Shown here: in pieces, positions 57,640-64,000 of the stretch
How the letters are laid out: every line of letters begins with the position of its first letter
Numbering within the stretch: the first letter of the stretch is position 1
Origin: Cladocopium goreaui
Lineage: Eukaryota; Sar; Dinophyceae; Suessiales; Symbiodiniaceae
Reading direction: 5' to 3'
Length of the DNA stretch: 64,000 nt
Assembly (NCBI GenBank): GCA_947184155.2
Contig: CAMXCT020002078.1
Location: 1 to 64,000 of the forward strand
Position numbers and translations under genes: made by a program
The notes under the pieces: generated by a model
The model's input: only the letters and a program-made list of their open reading frames with translations
Databases searched by the model: none
What the model was told of the DNA's origin: nothing

Positions 57640-57770
57640 CACTACCCCTTCAGCCCCCCTTGAAGCCCCCCTTGAAGCCCCCTTGAAAGCCCCACCTTAA
57701 GCCGCCCCTCAAGCGCCCCTTGAAGCCCACGCCTTGAAGCCCCCCCCTTTGAAGCCCCCCCTTGAAGCCC
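57107..57770. repeat. 332-bp tandem duplication with CTA/CTG and TTGAAGCCCCCC repeats
   Basis: Two copies, 57107-57438 and 57439 to about 57770. Each starts ACCCGCTTTTTTTAACAGGC, passes through TCTCATATGCATCGTTT, then a CTA/CTG trinucleotide run, then a ladder of GAAGCCCCCCTT units. The ladder continues to about 57820. Strongly C-rich on the plus strand. No gene. Confidence 0.9.
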
Positions 57771-58069
57771 CCCCTTAAGCCCGCCCTTAAGCCTCCCCTT
57801 AACCCCCCCCTTCAAGCTCCCTTCGTGTGAAGGGTAGTGGGCCCCATATGGTATCTGGATGGACGTCTGCCCAGATAGCCACTGGACCCGAAACTGAGAC
57901 TCATCCGCAGGCTACAGTCGAGGTCCCTTTATGGCCGCCATGTTTCTACCAGTTTTTTTGGATCCTGGTTTTTTGGGCCATGATGAAGTAGGCTTGTCGC
58001 CAAACACTGAAGTCTTTGGCTGCTGAATGTCTTTGTGTTGGCGTTCGTTTGGGGCTGCTGAATTTCTTG

Positions 58070-58360
58070 ATTTTCTTTTTTCCTCTGTTGTGGCCGATCT
58101 CGCTCTAAGGCTCGGTCCTGACAGTGAGAGAAGCGGTAAAAACTGTACAACATAAATGAAACACTTTGGCTTCAAGCGAGGCGAATCATGGTCAAGCCAA
58201 ACGAAGAAACAAAAACACAGCAACAAAGACGACCCGCAAATCTCCCGGCCAGATTTGCGTTTCGCCAGAAGAAAAGACACGAGAGGGTAAAACCCACCGT
58301 GTCTCCGAAATGTGCACAAACGAATTAAGAATCTGTGGCCCAAGCTAACTAAGAAAAAGG
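58070..58360. repeat. Dispersed repeat, copy 1
   Basis: Shares with 58736-59105 the blocks TTTTTTCCTCTG, GGCCGATC, GCTCTAAGGCTCGGTCC, CCAGATTTGCGTTTC and a CACxGTGTC end. About 300 bp, diverged. No product assigned, although short frames are open. Confidence 0.6.
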
Positions 58361-58417
58361 GGTGAGAAGCTAAGCAACTGCAAGAATCAACAACACGGCA
58401 GTGAAAAGCTAATGTAC

Positions 58418-58621
58418 ACTACGGGAGTCATCTCTCAGGGCGATCTCGTCGCGTAGTGGTATGATGCCCGTCTCAGGACCGTGCATGGACAGCTAGCCGC
58501 GGATCGATTCCCCCCAGGTACGGGGCCGCGATCGTGACGTGGTAGACGAGTAAGTCTCAAGTACCGTAGACCCGCCGAAAGGCAACGGGCTCGGGCAAAA
58601 AAAAACTACGGGAGTCATCTC
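58418..58621 (+). mobile_element. tRNA-derived SINE with 17-bp target-site duplication
   Basis: The body 58435-58604 (170 bp) is bounded by perfect copies of ACTACGGGAGTCATCTC at 58418-58434 and 58605-58621. The head has Pol III promoter-like boxes: A-box GTCGCGTAGTGG near 58447 and B-box GGATCGATTCC near 58500. The tail ends in a run of A at about 58597-58605. All marks of LINE-mobilised retroposition are present. Flanked by two copies of the dispersed repeat. Confidence 0.88.
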
Positions 58622-58735
58622 AGAGTTCTTTCATGTGTGCTTTGTCTATCCTTGAGAAAGTTGACCAGCGTCAAATATTCTGGTAACTGCCACAAAGCAT
58701 TGGTGCACAGTCCGTGAGTGATTGCAGGAGGCTAG

Positions 58736-59105
58736 TGCTTTTTTTTTCCTCTGGTCTGGCCGATCACGCTCTAAGGCTCGGTCCTTACATGAGAAGAAGC
58801 TGTTATAAAGAGAACTACTACATGGGACACAGGTGGTCGCATGCAGCGTGGCAAATCAAAACAACCAAAAGACAAAACGCCCAAAAACAGCAGGCAAGAC
58901 GCAGATCCCCCAGCCAGATTTGCGTCTCACCATCAAAAGAACAGCGAAGCAAACAGCGAACGGGGCAGGAGCCCAACAGAAACAACCACAACCGATTTGC
59001 CAAGGACACAGTGGAAAAAAACCACTGTGTCGCAACAAATTCAAAAACGTGCAGCAAAAATTAGTGCCACCCAATGGAGTGAGACGCACGATCTACGTTG
59101 TTGCC
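58736..59105. repeat. Dispersed repeat, copy 2
   Basis: Diverged copy of 58070-58360, with an extra AGCAAACAGCGAACGGGG segment. Open frames in several phases reflect A/C-rich composition, not a visible protein family. Confidence 0.6.
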
Positions 59106-59312
59106 AAGAAGACAACAAAAAATCGCATTTCCTACACACTATCGCCTAACCCAGCCTCTCAGAGTCCTCTCACGAGTGCTTGTTCACGTGCCCATGTTCA
59201 GAAAAAAAGCAGGTACCACAAGGCGGAAGTAAGAGCATGGGAACGTTGACGTAGACGGCTAGGTGTCCGTGTGCCCCTCCCCAAGACGGGGAGCGGTCCG
59301 GTGGCTACGTCG

Positions 59313-62300
59313 ATGCGGTCACCCAGGGCCATCCGTCACAAGCCACAAAAACATCTAGTGCGTCTCAGGGTGGACATGACTAACGTGCCAAGTCAAGAGA
59401 GGGATGTTCCAGGCAATTTGCATAATTATACCACCATGGTCCAACAGTTCCTTGGTACCCTACCCCTGCCCATGGCTGTCTACATGTTAGACTACTACCT
59501 GCCCATGCTCAGTCCCAATGAAGGCTATAATGAAACAGGGTTAACAATGCAAAGAGCAGGACCGGTTCGACAGCCATCACAACCCATTGCCCTCGAGTTC
59601 CTCTTCAAAGGCAGCGAGTTTGGCCACTGGAGAGTCAAAGGCGGACAGGATGCATTCGCATTCCGACATCCAAGCCTTGGTAAAACTGATGTGTTTAGCC
59701 TACTTGCCAGCGATGCGCACCATCACAAAGTCAGCCCCATTGGCACGGGTAGGCTCATCGCCATGGTTGGCACAGCAGAAGCACCAGCTGATGACGGAGA
59801 TGACCTCCAAGTCCTATTTGGTTTGGTCCTCGCCATCACACCGCGTGCAGCCAAAAAGAAGGATGAGCTGGCAGCCTCACGTATATACAGACAATGTAAC
59901 CCTAAATTCATTGAGGTCGCCTTCCTTACCGTACCAGCCATTAAGTTCTTTGCAAAGGAACAGCTTGAAACCCTCCAAGACTTGTACACTGATTCTGGCC
60001 AATGCCTGGACCCTATTGATGCAACAGTCCAGGGGCAAAACAGTCCGGTTCCAAAGGTCTTTTTTCTCCACACAATGTGGATGTTTGGATGTACCAAGCC
60101 CACCCGCGAGCTTACAGCTGTCGCGCAAACCTCCCCGTGCAGGTATCACCTGGGACTAGGCATCTATAATGTCCAAACAGCAGTGGAGGGAATGGAGGGC
60201 AACAAAAGATCACATTTCTTGCATTTGTGCGGTCAGTTGCTGCACCTAGTGCTAACTCCATGTCACGTTGAAGGCGAGCATCACCCCTGGACCCGCTCCA
60301 CAGCGCTATCTTTTGCTGCTGAAATTGATGGACATGTCTTAGGCACACTCTGTGCAGTGACAATGGCTTTGCTCACCAACCGGCTCGATCTGTGCATCCA
60401 AGGGCTCTTCGGAGCAGGCAAGTCGAAATCGATGGCAATCCTTATCCTGGCTCTGATTGAGATCGATACCACCGACAGCCTTAAGATATTGTTCATTTGT
60501 AAAGAGAACTCCGGTACTAGATCTTTTGCTGACCTCCTCCTATGGCTCGACCCCCCGTCGGGGGTGTTTGGGCGCATAGGTAGGCTGGTGGGAGACCAAG
60601 AGCGCAACAAAAGCAGTTACTCCCACACAAAATTTGATATCCACCCCAAAGAAAGAAGGCAAATGTTGCACAAGTGTCAACTAATCTTAGCCACCGGGGG
60701 AACGGTAGCCCAGGATCTTACCATGCAATGGTCCACAATGGGTGGTTTTATGCAAGAGCTCTCCCTCCTGGTCATTGATGAAGGCCAGCAGCATGGCACT
60801 GACCGAGAAATTGCAGTTATCAGCCTGCTAAGGCAGCAACCTCTGGTATTGTGGACAGGAGACTCAGAGCAGACACCCGGCGGCATTGATCGGGCAGCTC
60901 GCAACGCAAAGCGCTCCCGACAACTACTGCTCGCCAAAAGGCATGGCCTGCGAAGCAACCGCAATTATTACACGCCAGCCACCCTTGCCGATGCTATGAC
61001 TCGGCTGCTAGATGGTTCGGCCAATGAAGGTCTGACAACTCTTAGTCAAATTCTCAAACGAGGGCAGTCCACTTTAGGCCGGCTATGGACAAGTCAGCTA
61101 TCGCCAGAGGATGAGGAAGATCTCAAAGTAGCCAGCGCTGTTCTTCCAGGCCTCCAAGCCGTATTTAAAGCAACGCAGCCCACTATGCGGCGACACTCCC
61201 GTTTCGTAGAACCCGGTCTCTTGTGCGCCTTGCCTGGATCTTGCAACATGCCGCTACCCTCCTGCCCATGGCTGGGGACATACAAGCAACCTTAAACTCC
61301 CAAACCGCTGGTGTGAGTGACATCCATACTTGGGGGTTAATGCTTCCCTCCAGTTCCAGAGTTAGTCCTGTGACATACCATGCAGTGGTTGCAGTAAGAT
61401 ACCCCGCTCTCTGCAGACAGGTAAATGGCCTATGGGAACTAGGCAGTTTTGCCTCGGGAGGACTACCAGACAAACCACCAGGGTTTCAGCTAGTGCTTTG
61501 GGATACCAATGCTAGGATTAACGGTTTGGTAGCGACTGACCTAGAGACTCTTGTGTCAGAGGTCCTCACCTCCTTCCCTTGTAATGCTGGATTTGCGGAT
61601 GGACTCTTTACAATGACCACAGCAACTGATCACAAGAACAACTTGAATCGCTCCGTGCTCAAAAGAGACTATGTTCGTACCCTGCGTGTCGAGACAATCG
61701 CCAATTCAGCCGGAGGAACAGCACAGGTATCAATCGTGGCTCAGCCCAGCATTGGTTTTCTCAACACTAAATATTACTCCAATGGCTCTCCTACAGAAGA
61801 TACAGAAGATTGCCTGGGCAGAATCACTGTAGGACTCACCCGGTCCAAATCATTAACCTTGCTAGTCTCACCTCTGGACATGATGGGGCTCATGGGCATG
61901 GCACAGGTGATTGCCACCATCGCCTACGGCATCGGGGGCCTGCGGAGGGGAGAAACGACATGGAAGTGGCCAGATTTTGACCCTGACCCAGTACAAGAGA
62001 ATCTTGCGCAATTAAGCCGTTGGTCACTGAATTCACCACCAAACTGGGAATACCCGCCCCTCGCTATCGCCAACCAATACTACGATCAGCATCAGACCTT
62101 CGCTGGTTGGACAGAGCGCGCTTCCAAGAAATTCAAGCAGGCTTGCGAACCCAACACAAGTAGCTCCCCAGGCAACATCTCCCTTTCTCCGAAGTCGTCC
62201 TATATGCCTATGCTGCTGATCGCACACCCTTTCCCACATACGTGTGCCTACCTTCAGGACTGTATAAAGCACGCACCGGGAATGTAGTAGCGCAGACAGG

Positions 62301-64000
62301 CCCAGACCAGGAGATCCTGTACCGCTCCTGATGCACCTACACCTGATGCAGAACCCAAACGGTCGCCAGAAGAAGAAACGAGGGACATTCTTGCAGTAGC
62401 CGCCAAGAACCAGCCAGAGGATGGCCCGAGCACAAGAAAAGCAGCTGTCCGCGCATGTAAATACCTGAGAGCCATGGTCAACCAATACGAAACCACCATC
62501 CAAGCTGTGCATAGTGCCGCCCGCACCCACACGCAAAGAAGTAAAGGCATGGTTGGACCTCCTGTTGATTATCGCCCACAAGGAGAAGCCCTCCCAGTAA
62601 TATCAGCAGACCTCACCTCTGAGTTATTGCATTGCCTATCGACGCTCCCAGACCCATGGCCCTTAGCCAAAACTACCATCGATATGGAGAAACCGAGCCA
62701 ATGGGTCTCAAAATTGTGTAGACTTTATTTTGCGGACGAGTACGCCAAGCGCACAGTGGGACTTCCCTCACGTAAACATGTTCCGGACATTGCAGGCGCC
62801 CTCCGAGCAGTTCAAGCCATACTCCCCAAACTGGAAGTCAAGATGATTGAATTCTTAGCTGAATGGATGGTAACTCTGTTAATGCCAGCCAGACACGTAA
62901 TGGAAGTGAGGCACCTCATCTTTCCTTCATGATGCTCAAGGAATACTGGTTCAGGGAACTTTACTTAGGCCTGAAAGTCACAGCGTCCTTTAACCGCTCT
63001 GAGTCATATCGATGGCCAGGTAAGATGCATCACGCCTGAAGTGAAGCCGCAGAATTGGCAGGTCATTTGGAATGTGCAGTTCATCACAGTCTTTGTGCCA
63101 GCATGGATGATCCCGCCTGTCTATCATAGCCTACGCAGAGAAAGCATCAAAACTGTGACTTCTGGCAGCCCCATAGGAGTCAGTCCGCCCTATTGGTTTG
63201 GGAACACAACACCTAAGGACCCTACCTCTCAGCAATCTCAAGACCCTCACAAGGAGCAAGCCCAGCCACTTCATGGTCTCAAGTTAGTCATCAAAGAAGA
63301 AGTGTTACCAGCGACTGACCAACCGCAATTCCAGTCGCTTGAGCTGTTGGCTAGCAGGGGCCTGTTGGCACCTGATACATGGAAGTGCAAACGCGCACAA
63401 GTCAGCCTGAAAGCAACTATTGATGTCCCATCTTGGGTACAATCATAGAGCAAAATGGCGATGGGCTCCTGGAAGACTCCCACATGCCAGTAGGATGGCC
63501 ACTCCACATCGATGGCGCTGTCAGACAATGTTGCATTCACAGAACTGCTAGTTTGCAAGAATTAGACGATATGCTCAAGGAATACGACATGAAACGAGAC
63601 TCTGTTGAAATCAACCATGACGCGCCTCAATGGTCCCATCATGCAGTGTGGAACCGCAAGTATATGGAACCAAAACCTGGATATACGCTGGAACAGCTAT
63701 GGGCTGACTCCGAACCTGCAGTAAATTAAAAAACGACCACTTCCTATGAAGTACAGGCAGATAACCTTCAGCGTGCCGTATCGGCCATTCGGCATTTTCC
63801 GCCCCCCATTCCTCCGGACAGCCCCTTCATACAAGCGTTAGGAACACCAGCTGCCCTGAAAGCCCCACCACAGACTGATACCCAGATTCACAATGAGGCA
63901 CAGGATCTCCTCTTACTGCAGGACTATGTGCACAGACTGACGAACACTCTCAGAACTTTGGAAGACACCCACGCCGTATTGCAGCAAACGGAACTCCTTG
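59313..64000 (+). pseudogene. Superfamily 1 helicase-like gene with repeated frame changes, runs off the window
   Basis: Starts at ATG 59313 or slightly downstream; no introns. The first about 630 codons are intact and carry helicase motifs: Walker A GLFGAGKSKS (about 60403), Walker B LVIDEGQQ (about 60770) and motif III WTGDSEQTPGG (about 60852). The frame then changes near 61200. The second half has motif VI as GRITVGLTRSKSLTLL (about 61817). More frame changes occur near 62190, 62325, 62920, 63018 and 63435, and an in-frame TAA stands at 63727, after which coding-like sequence runs to 64000. Motifs best fit the Upf1/ZNFX1-like AAA_12 group, an RNA or DNA helicase. Each segment stays coding-like, so the damage is recent or the indels are sequence errors. 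The last part (62290-64000) has no recognised domain. Confidence 0.75.

Noticed and set aside
57465-57700. Forward frames of poly-Thr, poly-Tyr or poly-Leu
   Set aside because: Translation of CTA/CTG trinucleotide repeats.
58440-58520. Functional tRNA gene
   Set aside because: No complete cloverleaf can be drawn, and the A tail with exact flanking duplication marks it as a SINE head.

Overview
The window reads as nuclear DNA of a dinoflagellate, most likely a symbiodiniacean or close relative. I infer this from many short exons whose acceptors are mostly AG|G, from several donors that fit only as GC or GA beside normal GT, from very large fields of simple repeats, and from Copia polyproteins of a dinoflagellate type. 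Only three blocks are long open frames: a lysine-rich gene, a giant Copia element and a helicase-like gene. The other genes are cut into exons of about 33-680 nt and had to be rebuilt from splice sites and phase. All supported genes are on the plus strand.

Layout. 1-603: GATA-type microsatellite. 629-4330: gene A, small exons, product unknown. 5.58-6.65 kb: a 16-bp minisatellite and a five-copy 72-bp repeat. 7.09-9.68 kb and 10.64-12.36 kb: exon sets of one or two unrecognised genes, then weak exon-like remnants to 13.56 kb. 14.955-18.268 kb: a six-exon gene for a highly charged lysine/aspartate-rich protein. 18.80-22.45 kb: a multi-exon gene whose last four exons join in phase and whose architecture loosely recalls Tnp2/Plavaka-type transposases. 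22.45-27.3 kb: repeats, dominated by 3.7 kb of a 16-bp minisatellite. 27.42-42.27 kb: AT-rich DNA that looks empty but holds about 28 small plus-strand exons (gene C); most neighbouring exons agree in phase. Its introns carry two families of short inverted-repeat elements.

42.721-57.084 kb: a 14.4-kb Ty1/Copia element with LTRs of about 201 bp. Its polyprotein has gag, protease, integrase, a methyltransferase-like domain and reverse transcriptase. After a 100-N assembly gap there is an unusual 1.66-thousand-residue extension with a Tpt1/KptA-like RNA 2'-phosphotransferase domain and an endonuclease/exonuclease/phosphatase-like domain. This extension is the most notable system here.

57.1-64 kb: a C-rich duplicated repeat, a tRNA-derived SINE with a 17-bp target-site duplication, and a superfamily 1 helicase-like reading frame interrupted by several single-base frame changes that runs off the window end.

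Functions are named only where motifs are visible. Gene A, the 7-12 kb exon sets, the lysine-rich gene and gene C have no function I can recognise. Exon boundaries were placed by eye from splice dinucleotides and phase, without transcript data.
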